Origin: Dermatophagoides farinae
Lineage: Eukaryota > Arthropoda > Arachnida > Sarcoptiformes > Pyroglyphidae
Length of the DNA stretch: 64,000 nt
Reading direction: 5' to 3'
Assembly (NCBI RefSeq): GCF_024713945.1
Contig: NC_134684.1
Location: 1,593,001-1,657,000, forward strand
Shown: piece after piece, positions 1-11,851 of the stretch
Position numbering within the stretch: position 1 is the first letter of the stretch
Layout: every line of letters begins with the position of its first letter
Notes under the pieces: generated by a model
The model's database searches: none
Told to the model about the DNA's origin: nothing
Seen by the model: the letters and a program-made list of their open reading frames with translations, nothing else
Translations under genes and position numbers: made by a program

Positions 1-3000
1 GAATGTGTAAAAAAAAGACCTACTTGAGAACATTGGCTTATTTGTTATTGTTGTTTTTTTGTTGTTGTTGTTGTTGTTGTTGGTATGTGCAGTTATATAT
101 AAATATATAAATGGATTGATGGGGAAGGGGATGTAATGGGCTGGGGTGGAGAGACCTTAATTATGTAGTCACATTTTATTGGTGAAATAAACAAACAAAC
201 AAACAAACGAACGAATGAATGAATGAATGAATGAACGAACAGAAAAAATTAGGTTCATCAAAACTTGTTGGATCCGGATTATTTGTGATGAATGTAATAT
301 TCGTGATGATGAAAGTGGAAAAAAAATAACTGAATGAAATTTTTTGCGGATCAAATTTTTTTGTTTCTGGTGAAAAAAAAATTTGTTAAAAAGACGATTG
401 TTATAATTTTCCATTTGAAAATATTACCTTAAAATCATCATTTTCATTGTTTTTTCTGTTTGTTTGTTTCTCATTCCATCTAAAATTCCTTGTCAAATAT
501 CATGAGAAAAAAATTTTCCTTTCCATCATATATCATGATGATCATCATGCGAATATCAAGAATGAAAAGATTTTTTTTTTTTTGGCTCACACTTCATTAT
601 CTATTAAGTAGCAGTGGTGGTGGTGGTGGTGGTGGTGGTGGCGGTGGAAGTACAGGAATTTTTAACCAGCTACTTGTTTTTTTATTCGTAGATCAAAAAT
701 TCAAAAATTGAAATCAGAATTATTTCTGAATATCAGAGTGAAAATAAAAATGAAAATTGCCATACCAGACATTTTTTCAATGGAATACTTGAATATTTCA
801 AAATGATTCACATGATATAATCATCTAAAACCCAATAATAATAATAATAATGATAATGATAACCATAGCCCATCAACTAGATTAGCATGTCTTATTCAAT
901 AATAACAATAATACATGACATGATATTGTTCATGTTGTTTACTGCCACATCATTATCTTACTTCCGACCATTTTTTCCATTTCATATGGTTTGTTTATTC
1001 CATTTTGATTGAGGCCATAAAAAAACAACAACAACAACAATAACAACACTGACAATTATTATTATTGACCAGTATATATTATTGCATTGTAAACACACGT
1101 TTCACATTCAATCCAAATGATGAATCAATGATGATGATGATGACCATGAATAAAAAAAACAAAATTCTGCATGACGTGAAACAAAAAAAAAAGACACTTG
1201 AAAACGGTGCCAATCACTTTTCAGTGTGTTTTTTTTCCCCCCATTGAATAAGTAATAGTAGTAATAGTAGTGGGTGTGTAAAGATTCAATTTTAAATATA
1301 TTATATATAAGACGAAACAATCATGATTCAGAAAATGATGATGATGATGAGAAATAATATTGTTGTGCTATCAGTGTTCACACACAAACACACACACACA
1401 CACATACTTAATATTTAAACATTTTATCCGATTGAAACATTCATTCATTCATCTGCCATTCGTTTCAAGTGTTTATGTGTGTGTGTGTAGTGAATTCTTA
1501 AATAATATATCACATACACACACATACTGGTGAATACAATTATTTCCGACCATTCCATACATACACATATATATAAAGACCAAAATAAGATGCTGATGAG
1601 ATGATATTTATGTGACACACAAATACACATAGGGATAGAAAAAAAAATGATCACACGAATCAACGATCTTTTTTGGATCATCATCACCATCATATAGGAA
1701 TTTATTTTATTTTATAAATTTTTAATTCTTTTCAATAAATAACAAAAAAAAAACTTCTAAGCTCTACAAACATATTTTAACACATAGAAATATAGAAAAA
1801 AAACCGTTCATTCATTCCGATTTCGATTTCGTTTTCGTTTTTTTATATTTTCGCGATTTTTTTTTATTATTTTATTATTATCACGATGATGATGATGATG
1901 ATCATAAATACAATGTGCAAATGGATTTTCTTTTTCTTGGATCTTTTTTTCTTTGTTCTCAAATCAATTCGCATTGAAATGTATGGATGGATGGATGGAT
2001 GGATGGATGATCGTCAAATAGAAGACGGACAGAGAAATTGTTGAATTGAGAAGATGAGAAATTCATGAGAAAAAGAAGAAGAAAAAAATCATTGAATTTT
2101 TCTATTTCAATGATAAGTAACATGGTCCAAAGCAAAAAAAAAATAAAGAAAAGCAAAAAAAAAATAAATAAATCAGATTGAAGTGTGGAAAAACATTCGA
2201 TTCTCGTTTTTTTTTTAAAAAATGGAATAAACTGGGGGATTATCACATGGAAAAAAAACCGGAAAATTCTTCTACAGAATATTCGACAATGGCAGCGAAT
2301 ATAAGGTGGAAGCATTCCAGAATAGATAGATTTGATGATTTATAAACGAACGATTTTTTTTGTTTTGTTTATGAAATGAAATTGATATCAGAAAAAATTT
2401 TTTTTCTTCAAAAAAAACGAATCTCATCATTATTATTATCATCAATATCGGCTTGAATTGTTAATTATAAAGAATAAATTGAAATGAAATCTTTCTCTTG
2501 TTCTCAGAAAATCATCACATGATATAAACTACAGCATTATTCCACATATTAAGAATATATGGCCCAAATTTGTTTACCATTGTTGACTATGAAACCAATA
2601 AATGGATGGCATTGATAGTCATTTACCCCAGCGAAAAATAAAAACAAAGAAATCCCAAGTTAAGTACAAGAGACAAACAATGAATCTCTGAACAAGGTTT
2701 TGTTGACGCAATTTATTTCCACAATAAGATAGAAAAAGAGAAGGATGTGGAAACAAAATCAAATTGATTGGAAACAACGAAAATGAAAATCAAATATACA
2801 AACTTTTTTCGTTTTCTGTTCTTGATCATGATCCAAATGCAACCGGATGGTTGACACAAGAATTGAAGCAAATTCTATCTATCCATCTATCTATTGTTAA
2901 GGATTATCTTCATTAGTGAGAAAGAAAAACAAAAGAAGAAGAAGAAGAATCTTCTTTTGTTTAGATTGACAATTTTTTCTTCTCTTTTTCTTTTTTTTTT

Positions 3001-4893
3001 TTTTTTGTTTTTCATTATTTTTTCTTCAATTATAATGATGATTATAATAATCTGTAATGATAATAATAAGTGTCAATTTCTCGATTCACAAAAACAAAAT
3101 CAAAAACATCGTACATGGCCAAGGTCAATATAAGAGACCAAGAATATTGACCATCACCATCATCATTATAAATATGAAGTTTAATTAATTGAATAATAAT
3201 TCTTCTTTGAAAAACCATAAATTGGATGATGGAATTTTTCTTCTTCTTCTTTTTGTTTTTTTTTTTCTGGAGAACCAGATTCTACTACGATTCATTTGAT
3301 CATTTTGGATCGACCGACCAAAAAAAAAAATTCCATGGTATTTTATTCAGGTATAACGCAAATGATCCGTAATGAAACACACACACACACATACACACAA
3401 TTTGGTTCTTGTTTTTTTTCATTCTATTCTTGAATCAGATTATAAACGGGAAAAAAATTTCATTTTTTTCCCCATCGATTCATTGTTTGTTTGTCATTAA
3501 AAAAAGAGCAAATTTTTTTTTGTGTGTGTGTGTGTGTGTCATTTCGTTTTCTTTTGTGTTCACATCATTTATTCAAGTTATTTGGTGCTTCAATGAATGA
3601 ATGTGTGTGTGTGTGTAAATATTGGATGATTTTTTTCCTGATTTGTTGTTCCATCAGACAAGAAAACAAAAAACAAAACAAAAACCAATGTCAATGAGTA
3701 TTGAATTTATATATTGGTAAATTCGATACAATTATTTTATCAATATTTTCTCATTATAAACAGATTTCCTATAAGAGAAAAAATGAAAAAAAAGGTCTTG
3801 ATGATAATGATAATGATGATGATGATCATCATCATCATCTTTGTCACAAACAAACACAGTAACAACAACAACAACAACAAGGACAACAATATTGATGACG
3901 ATCATTTTTTTCAGGATTGTAAACACACACACACATACACACATACACAGATATACGATATATAAACATTTAATGATCATAATTATACAAAAAAAAATTG
4001 GCCTCCATATGCATATGATGCATGACGTAAAGGTGTGAGAACAACAATAACTTATGACAACGACGACAACAACAACCAGGAACAACATGATACAAACATA
4101 AACAAACCAAATCAAACAAAATCATATATTAATCAGCCCATATATACAATATACAATATATATAGAGAGATGATGATTATCATATAAAAACATAGTGATA
4201 CGATAGAAAAAATGAAATGAAATCATTCATGGCATTAATTGTTGATTGATTGTAATATCTATATGGTGACATTTATTGCCTTTTGTTTTTATTACCATAT
4301 ATATATTATACATTTAATATATATCAGTGATAAAAGGTCAAGTGTTTTTTTTTTTGTTTCATTCATTCAAACCAAGCGATTAAGATAGATTGTTCCCTTT
4401 TTCACATTTAAAATTTTCGGTCAGTGAATTTTTTTCAATAATAAAAATTGATTGATTGAAAAATTTATTCATTTTTCGATTTGTATACAAACAAAAGTGA
4501 ATTATGAAACACATATATGTCATATATGCATGTAATGTGATTGGGTTATGAAAAATTTTGTGAATAGGCCAACACACACACACACATATGCCATTGACAT
4601 ATTGTGCCATTGATCATCAGTTTTTTTTTTTGGTGACAACTGTTTCTCAATATCCGTTTTTTTTTGTTGAGAAATTTTCAATTTTTGAAAAAAAATGACA
4701 AAATTTAATAACAATGCCCGACAGGAAACAAAAAAATTAGGTTCATTGTCAATAATCAAATATCAGCGGTATTCTTTACGGATATGGAATAGGAAATGGA
4801 ATACAATTTTGGGTCATGATATGGAAAACAAAAAACCAATGATACATGTGTGTAGGACTCATTTTGGTGGATTTAGAAATCAAAATTCGAATG

Positions 4894-4926
<33 letters not shown>

Positions 4927-5206
4927 ATTAATAATTATCATTACCACGAATTAATTAATTTCCATAAAACATTTGCATAAATTGTCAACAACATTCATCA
5001 TTCATTTTTTTACGACTTATGATTTTTTTTTCTTTTTTCAAAACTTTCTTTCTCTCTCTCTCTTTCTCTGTTTTTGTTCTCGTTCTCTACATGAAAACAA
5101 TACAATAGTAGCCCTGAGGCGGCCAACATATATAAATACATTGTATTTTCACAATCAAATTGGTGGATTTAGTCCGAATTTTCAATTTTCAATTGTCATC
5201 TGAATT
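1..5206. other. Microsatellite-rich non-coding stretch
   Basis: No reading frame here shows family-like protein sequence; the open stretches are short and translate simple repeats. It contains (GTT)n near 50-82, (CAAA)n/(TGAA)n near 190-240, (GGT)n near 613-648, (GATG)n near 1982-2008, (GT)n near 3520-3540 and (CA)n near 4903-4925, with many A/T runs. It could be intergenic DNA or a long intron of a gene lying to the left. Confidence 0.6.
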
Positions 5207-5213
5207 TATAAAA
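5207..5213 (+). promoter_or_regulatory. TATA box of the glycine-rich peptide gene
   Basis: TATAAAA lies 54 bp upstream of the first ATG (5267). A start site about 30 bp downstream would leave a 5' UTR of about 30 nt. A second TATA-like run lies near 5133. Confidence 0.45.
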
Positions 5214-5266
5214 AGTTTCTTTGTGTAAAAATAGTGAATGTAAATATAAGAAGCTGATTGATAATA

Positions 5267-5584
5267 ATGTATTCATTCAAAACAAATTCCATATTAATAT
5301 TGATTATTACCATCATGATCATTGGCTTTAATCATCATCATCATGTACAAGCATCCAAACGTAAAGGTGACATTATCATCTTAGGTTTTGGTGGTGGTGG
5401 TGGCCACAGTGACGGTTATGGTGGATATGGTGGATATGGTGGTGGTGGTGGCGGCGGCGGCCATGGTTTTCCAAGTATCATTCGAACCGGTGGTAAAAAA
5501 AGAGGCGATTTCATACTACTAGGTCGACGTAAACGACGTTCGATTCAATCAAATAATAATGATGATGATGAATATAACAACTGA
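5267..5584 (+). CDS. Secreted glycine-rich peptide precursor with paired basic cleavage sites
   Basis: A 105-residue single-exon protein. The ATG at 5267 is preferred because it opens directly onto a hydrophobic signal peptide (about residues 1-28, ending before the ASKRK run). The mature part has two similar short blocks, KRKGDIIILG and KKRGDFILLGRRKRR, separated by a Gly/Tyr/His-rich linker, then an acidic Asn/Asp tail. KKR before GDFILL and Gly-Arg-Arg-Lys-Arg-Arg after it is the pattern used by prohormone convertases, with the Gly serving as amide donor. The protein could therefore release an amidated GDFILL-type peptide. Alternatives are a glycine-rich antimicrobial or cuticular protein. 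I know no named family match. The gene converges on CIR1, only about 275 bp away. Confidence 0.7.
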   Translation: MYSFKTNSILILIITIMIIGFNHHHHVQASKRKGDIIILGFGGGGGHSDGYGGYGGYGGGGGGGGHGFPSIIRTGGKKRGDFILLGRRKRRSIQSNNNDDDEYNN

Positions 5585-5811
5585 TGGTGCCTGAAATAGT
5601 CCGAAAGAATAATTGTAAAAAAAATCGTATCATATCCATCGAATTTTGTTAATTTTTTTTTGATACCTCATATATTACACCCACACACACATAAGATAAA
5701 AAAATTCAAAATAGATTTCATTTCATATATACACACACATTGATCAAAATATTTATTTCATTCCATTATTTTATATTTCCAATCATTATATGAATTGAAA
5801 AAAAAATATTA

Positions 5812-5817
5812 AATAAA
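5812..5817 (+). terminator. Polyadenylation signal AATAAA
   Basis: AATAAA about 230 bp past the stop of the glycine-rich gene, inside the short convergent gap with CIR1. Confidence 0.35.
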
Positions 5818-5859
5818 ATACATTGAATTGAACAAAAATTATCATTATAGTAAATAAAA

Positions 5860-7011
5860 TTAATATCGTCGTCTATGATCATCACGAATACGATGACCAT
5901 TTTCTCGGCTACGAGATCTTGATTCTCGATGATGATGACGACGACGATGATGATGATGATCATTATGATCATATCGATCTTTATGATGATGATCTTTATG
6001 ATCACCACCACTATGATTTGATGATGAATGATTTTTCGAATTTCTTTGATGATGATGATTATTTATGTCAGAATGGCGGGATTTTTTAATATTTCTTTTT
6101 TCATCTTCCTCATCATCAGATTCTGAATTTGATGACGATGATGATGATGATGATGAAGAGGTTGATTTACGATGAGATTTTTTTGACTTTTTCTTTTTCG
6201 AAGATTTATCTTTTTTATGCTTTTTACTTTTCTTGTCCGTTTTATGTTTGGATGAAGATTTATTTAACGATTGTAATTTTTTAAGCAATAATTTCTTTTG
6301 TTTTGATGATAATGATTCTAAAAATGCATGTTCAGGATTCTGTACAGCAGCATTTGATACCATTTGATGATGAACATTATTTTTCATCGATTCAGGTCCA
6401 TAATTTCCGTACAAAGATTTCTTCAAAGCTAAACCTTGATCTTCTTTCATTGATGCGATCAATTCAATTTGCTCTATTTTTACAGGCGGTTTATCACCAG
6501 TTTCTGCTCCCGATGTGGATGTTTTTTTTGTTGTAGATGGATTACTAGCTGGTAATGATGTTGTATTGAAAAGTGGACATTCACGATCGGTATTTACATG
6601 ACCCCATTTATGACATTTCAAGCATCGAACATTCCTAACTTGAATACCGAATGGTTGATCACGAATGTCCATATTGTTTTTGGCAAAACTTTCTCGTGGT
6701 GCATTCCGTTGCCATTCAAATTTGTACTCTGGTTCAGCTTCATTCTCGATTTCTTTCGTATTCTCCTTTCGAACGCCTGGCGGTGCTTCATACATAAAAT
6801 TCAATGATAATTTATCTTTGGAATCCGAACCAGCTACTAAAAGTCGATTATTGTAAAGATCTTGTTCTTTTTCATATTGCAAACGCATTTCTTCTTCTTT
6901 CTTTTTGGCATCAATTGATCGTTGTTCGGCCATCCATACACGTTTAATATTCTCTTTTGATGCAGGATGAAATGGCTTTTTGCTCATAAAATTATTATAT
7001 CCTTTACCCAT
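5860..7011 (-). CDS. CIR1: CIR1, corepressor interacting with RBPJ
   Basis: A 383-residue intronless nuclear protein. The N-terminus closely follows vertebrate CIR1 from its first residue: an N-terminal CIR domain with FHPASKENIKRVWMAEQ, NRLLVAG, LNFMYEAPPG and FEWQRNAPRE, then RDQPFGIQVRNVRCLKCHKWGH with a CxxC...H...C zinc-knuckle-like cluster (CLKC, H, REC). A Lys/Ser-rich region follows (about residues 240-310), then a His/Arg/Ser tail ending in RS-like RSRSR. In animals CIR1 bridges CSL/RBPJ to Sin3-HDAC and also binds splicing factors, so it acts in Notch-target repression and RNA processing. Length is somewhat shorter than the human protein (450). It is divergent from COX15, with about 500 bp between the two starts. 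Confidence 0.95.
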   Translation of the reverse strand: MGKGYNNFMSKKPFHPASKENIKRVWMAEQRSIDAKKKEEEMRLQYEKEQDLYNNRLLVAGSDSKDKLSLNFMYEAPPGVRKENTKEIENEAEPEYKFEWQRNAPRESFAKNNMDIRDQPFGIQVRNVRCLKCHKWGHVNTDRECPLFNTTSLPASNPSTTKKTSTSGAETGDKPPVKIEQIELIASMKEDQGLALKKSLYGNYGPESMKNNVHHQMVSNAAVQNPEHAFLESLSSKQKKLLLKKLQSLNKSSSKHKTDKKSKKHKKDKSSKKKKSKKSHRKSTSSSSSSSSSSNSESDDEEDEKRNIKKSRHSDINNHHHQRNSKNHSSSNHSGGDHKDHHHKDRYDHNDHHHHRRRHHHRESRSRSRENGHRIRDDHRRRY

Positions 7012-7518
7012 GATGATAGCTGTATTGTTTTCGATAGGTACCTGTTTAAATTAAATGTTAAAAATATTGAAATATTCAAAACTACAAAAATGCTTACCAA
7101 AAAAAAAAAAAAAAAAATACGTCAAGAAATGAAAAATCAAAACAAATCAACACGAAAATCTACTCGTTCGAATGAACACCGTAATAAAAAACAATTCATA
7201 GACGACGAACTATTCAAAATTCAAAACATTCTTGTTTTAATATGTTGATGATCGATTCCTTAAAAACACGCACAAGAAATAATTTTAAATACAAGAAAAA
7301 TTTATTTAATTCAATTTTTACAATTGTTGATGATAAAAAATGAAAAAAATTGACATGCAATGATCGTCTAAAAATCGTAATATCGGTGAAACAAAGTGAC
7401 ACGTGCTTTATGAATTATGCCAAATTAATTTCAATTCAGAAAATTCATGAATATACAAACAGCTGTTTCATATTTATTTTTTTTTTTACTTTGAAGATTC
7501 TTTTGTTTTTTAAAAAAA
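7012..7518. promoter_or_regulatory. Shared head-to-head upstream region of CIR1 and COX15
   Basis: 507 bp separate two divergent start codons. It includes poly-A and poly-T runs (about 7098-7118, 7470-7490, 7508-7518) and no other coding signal. Minus-strand AAACAG followed by GTACCT, just upstream of CIR1, could be a 5' UTR intron acceptor. A bidirectional promoter is inferred from spacing only. Confidence 0.45.
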
Positions 7519-8796
7519 ATGATGTCCACGATATTTAGCCGTAATTTTTGCAGCCTAATTAGGCATTCGTTATCAGTTCAAACGATACGGCCATTAACAT
7601 TGTCACATCTTCGTAATGGTCAGAAGAATATTGCTTGGTATCATTACATTCCTAAATCATCTGGTCATTTTCAAACGTTACGAAATTCTTTGCGAAAATT
7701 TTCAAATACCCCAGAATTAGATGCTATTCAATTACGGCGAAATCGTATCATTGGATTCTGGCTACTATCATGCGCCGGTTTGACATTCGTAACGATATGT
7801 ATCGGTGGCATTACTCGATTGACAGAATCCGGATTATCTATGGTCGATTGGCATCCATTCAAAGAACTACCACCATTCAATAATGATCAATGGGAACAAG
7901 AATTTGAAAAATATAAACAATATCCAGAATTCAAAGTCAAAAACAAAGAAATTACATTGGATCAATTTAAACGAATCTGGTACATGGAATATGTTCATCG
8001 AATGTTAGGTCGTACAATTGGTGCACTATATTTCATACCTGCTGCATTGTTTTGGTCACGGAATTGGTTAAATAAATCCACAAAAATTCGTGTAGGAATA
8101 TTTGGTTCACTGTTAGCCGCTCAAGGATTACTCGGATGGTATATGGTCAAAAGTGGTCTAGAAGAGAAAGAAGTTTATACACATGAACCTCGTGTTAGCC
8201 AGTATCGTTTGGCCGCTCATCTGGGTACCGCTATGGTATTCTATACACTTATTTTCTACAATGGTCTTGTTAATATTTGGCCTGATAGTTTGATTAAAGG
8301 CACGCCAGCCGTTACCAAACAATTGATACGTTTCAAACGATTAGCTGCCGGATCTAAATTGTTCATATTTGCCACAGCATTATCCGGTGCTTTTGTTGCC
8401 GGTTTAGATGCTGGATTAGTATATAATTCATGGCCAAAAATGGCTGATCGTTGGATACCTACGGATATGTTAAGACAACAGCCATTATGGAGAAATTTTT
8501 TTGAAAATCCAACTTGTGTTCAATTTGTACATCGACATCTTGGTGAAATAACCGCTTTGTTTGTTATGGGTTTATGGGCATCATCATTAAAATTGAAGCT
8601 ACCATCAAAAGCACGAATAGCAACGAATTTATTGGCCTTAGCCATACTAACACAGGTGACATTGGGCATCACAGCATTATTACAATATGTACCAATTGAA
8701 ATTGCTTCAGCACATCAAGCGAATGCAATGGTTACATTATCAATAGCATTATGGTTATCAAAAGAACTACGGTGGATTAAAAAATTGCCAAAATAA
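7519..8796 (+). CDS. COX15: COX15, mitochondrial heme A synthase
   Basis: A 425-residue single-exon protein; Met-1 or Met-2 are equally good starts. About 65 residues of Arg/Ser-rich presequence fit mitochondrial import. The multi-pass COX15/CtaA core follows, with GGITRLTESGLSM, DWHPFKELPP, EYVHRMLGR, AAHLGTAM, AGLDAGLVYNSWPKM, VHRHLGE and SAHQANA. These carry the conserved histidines that ligate heme. The enzyme converts heme O to heme A in the inner membrane for cytochrome c oxidase assembly. Length matches the animal family (about 410-430). No intron or defect is seen. Confidence 0.97.
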   Translation: MMSTIFSRNFCSLIRHSLSVQTIRPLTLSHLRNGQKNIAWYHYIPKSSGHFQTLRNSLRKFSNTPELDAIQLRRNRIIGFWLLSCAGLTFVTICIGGITRLTESGLSMVDWHPFKELPPFNNDQWEQEFEKYKQYPEFKVKNKEITLDQFKRIWYMEYVHRMLGRTIGALYFIPAALFWSRNWLNKSTKIRVGIFGSLLAAQGLLGWYMVKSGLEEKEVYTHEPRVSQYRLAAHLGTAMVFYTLIFYNGLVNIWPDSLIKGTPAVTKQLIRFKRLAAGSKLFIFATALSGAFVAGLDAGLVYNSWPKMADRWIPTDMLRQQPLWRNFFENPTCVQFVHRHLGEITALFVMGLWASSLKLKLPSKARIATNLLALAILTQVTLGITALLQYVPIEIASAHQANAMVTLSIALWLSKELRWIKKLPK

Positions 8797-8863
8797 TAAT
8801 AATAACATATATATGTCATTGATTTGAATTGTTATTCCTATCAGGAGTTTTTTTTTGTCAATG

Positions 8864-8869
8864 AATAAA
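8864..8869 (+). terminator. Polyadenylation signal AATAAA of COX15
   Basis: AATAAA 68 bp downstream of the COX15 stop, before the next gene at 9043. Confidence 0.5.
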
Positions 8870-9042
8870 TATTAATTCATCAATCTTTTATTTTATTTTT
8901 ATGTTGAAAAAAACTTAACCGAAATTTCAAGGTTTTATTTGAATTAAAATTTTTTTTTTTTTTTGCTACAAAAACCAGTTGATCATCAAATTTGTTTCTG
9001 TTTTTGTTGTTGTTGTTGTTTAATCGAATGGTGAACATGTAA

Positions 9043-11851
9043 ATGAACACAATGATGATTAAAATTATATTGGTCATTATTTTATATCAGATTCTTGTTT
9101 GTGAATCGGTGACAATTAATAATAACAATCATAATAATAATGAAAATGGTGATCTAACCGATATTGTACAACAATGGAATAATAGATTCGATATGACCAA
9201 TTTTGGGCAACAATTAATGACATGGAATGATCGTTTACAAAAATTATTGTCCACAAAAATAAATGTTAGTCATGATTGTCGATATGCATTGAATGAATAT
9301 TTCAAAAATCCATTTCGACATAATTGGACTATGAAAAGTTGAGTATCAAACTGATTATTGATTAATCGCTTGAAACGATGAATTTTATTTTTCAGTGTGG
9401 GATTCGAATGGTCATTTTCCATCGGGTATTCTGGTGGGTACCTTTTTTGAACCTGGAAATTTTGATGAATGTCTCAAGATCAAATCAGTAGATAATAATG
9501 GCATTGAAGGCAAGTATTGTATAATGGAAATTAAATTACCACCAGTGTTGGATCCAAAGAATCCACCATTACCTTCGAATATGGACAATAATGGAATGAA
9601 AAATTGGTATGAATCAATTCGATTCATTTATGATTGGCAATCATTATCCGGTATCAACAATGGAATTTGTCTACCGTCCAGTTGTAGTGATGTGGAAACC
9701 AACGAAATTGTTGCTAAAGGTAATGTTATCTTTTCTTCTATTTAATTTCATGACCATTTTTTAAAATATGATCACCAGTCTTAATACCTGTGGAATCAAG
9801 TCTTCGTGCTCGGATACGATTTTGTCAAGAACGTAAAACACAGACCATCAATGTGCCGATAAGAATGGGCGAGAAAATCATTTGGTAAAAGATGATTCAT
9901 CATTTTCATTTGTTTGTAATCAGCCATTTTTTCGCACATAGGACCATCTTTTTCGGTCATTTATTTCTAGTTGTAATTGGTACAATAATGGAATTATTTA
10001 TCAAGGGAATAGAATCTAATGAAGGCATGTTGGGTATATTGATATGTTTTTCGCTAATCGAAAATACACGAACATTATTTCGAATTAGTCGATCAAAGCA
10101 TCATGAATCGACTGGAGAAAAAACTCAATTTAAATTCATTCATGGATTACGAGTTTTATCCATTTATTGGGTTGTATTGGCCCATGTTTTATTATTCCAT
10201 CCATTCACTCAATACGATGATCTGGTACCACCGGTTCATTCACTCAACACACGATTCTCGATCATACAGAATGTATTTGCACATTTTGTAGTCAATGCTG
10301 GTTTAGCTGTCGAAACATTTTTCTTCATCAGTGGTACACTTACCGTTTATACTATATTGACCACTACTGCTGAACGATCAAATCAATCGATCAATATTTT
10401 CACCTATATATGGCTTCGTTGGAATCGGTATGATGATCATATTCTCATAGGTCTAGATCATATAATGGAATTACATTTTAATTTTTCATCAAAGTTTCAC
10501 ACCACCATTATTGGGCGCAACATGTCTTTTACTTTTATGGCCACGTATTGGTCAAGGTCCATTATTCCATTCGGATTATATTGGATTCATTACTGAACCT
10601 TGCTATCAGAATTGGTATCTAAGTTTTGGTTATATAAGCAATCTATTTCCATCGGAAAAAGTGGTAAATACAAAAACGTAATCAGATTTTATCGAATTTT
10701 CATTTTTTTTTCACTATAGTGTAATGTAATGCATTGGTATTTGAGTGCTGATTTTCAATTACACATTCTTCTTTACGTTGTCATTTATTTTTTTACGATA
10801 AGACGATCATTATTAAGTTTTGTATATTCATACATTATGATTGGTCTTGGATTTTTCATACCAATAATAATTGTTTTACTTGGCTGGGGTTCAGCACCTA
10901 ATCCATCGATTTTTTTACATCCAAATTATCGGTAAATCAAAAATCCATTTCATTGATAAACATGAACAATAATTTTTTTTTGTTTCTATAAAACAGATTT
11001 CCAATTGAAAAAGTTGAACTTTTTATTTTTGCCACATGGAATCATTTCATACCATATTTTGTAGGAGCATTATTTGGTCTTTGGTTAGTTCAACGAAAAC
11101 ATCAAAACAATCAGATGTCCAAAGTATGCATTATGTAATAACAGAATGAAAAAAAACAGAATAATTTATGTTTGTCAAATTTTAAAAAAGTGGAAACGTT
11201 ACCTAATCTGGATCATATTGGGACCATTATTCATGATGCAACCATTTGGTTCATATTCATTCATCGATTCGGATAAACCTGTTGATCAGCCATTAATATC
11301 AGCCATTATGTTTGGTTTGGTTAGATCTATTTGGTCATTAGGAATTCTATGGCTATGTTGGCAATGTGTACAACAACAAGGTGGAATCATACAACGTTTT
11401 CTAGAATCGGAAATTATGCAACCATTTAGTCGACTTTCATTTAGTATTTATTTGGTTCACATAATACCGATTTGGCATTATATGTACACCATACGGCAAC
11501 CAGTCGAATTAAGCTTATTCAATTTGGTATGATTTTTTTCATTATTATTATCATTGAAATCCGATAAACACTAATGATGATGATTTCCATCCCCATTGAT
11601 AGCTATTCATTGGTATTGGTTCAGGATTTATTTCCACATTATTAGCTTTTTTTCTTTATTGTACATTTGAACGTCCTTATGTTCGATTGGTAAAAATTTT
11701 ATTATCCAATTCTAATCGATCTACCACTAATAATTATGAACAATCAGCTACTACTTCCAATAATAACAACAACAACAACAACAACAATACTGTCATCGAT
11801 ATTATTGAAATGAAAAATTTCGAAGAATCGAGAAAACAAACAAAAATGTAA
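9043..11851 (+). CDS. NRF-6-like multi-pass acyltransferase (nose resistant to fluoxetine family)
   Basis: Nine exons: 9043-9337, 9396-9719, 9779-9884, 9942-10427, 10495-10663, 10720-10931, 10997-11123, 11191-11526, 11603-11851. All have GT-AG borders and together give a 767-residue frame with no stop. Order: signal peptide, a luminal NRF domain with cysteines (HDCRYAL, FDECLKI, KYCIME, GICLPSSCS), then an acyltransferase-3 domain of about ten membrane spans with FIHGLRVLSIYWVVLAH, FFFISGTLTVY, FTPPLLGATCLLLLWPR, HWYLSADFQ, FSRLSFSIYLVH and YCTFERPY. The C-terminal tail is Asn-rich. In worms and flies this family affects lipid/yolk and drug transport in gut and epidermis; the substrate is unknown. 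The exon 4/5 and 7/8 junctions are the least certain. Confidence 0.9.

Noticed and set aside
613-648. Tandem repeats considered as CRISPR or telomere-like arrays
   Set aside because: Repeats are simple microsatellites or coding minisatellites without unique spacers or telomere motif.
490-711. Poly-Gly open stretch near 0.6 kb
   Set aside because: The Gly run is just the (GGT)n microsatellite; no signal peptide or conserved flanks.
4695-4931. 78-codon plus-strand open stretch near 4.8 kb
   Set aside because: Composition is less repetitive than its neighbours but it ends in (CA)n and has no recognisable motif; probably chance.
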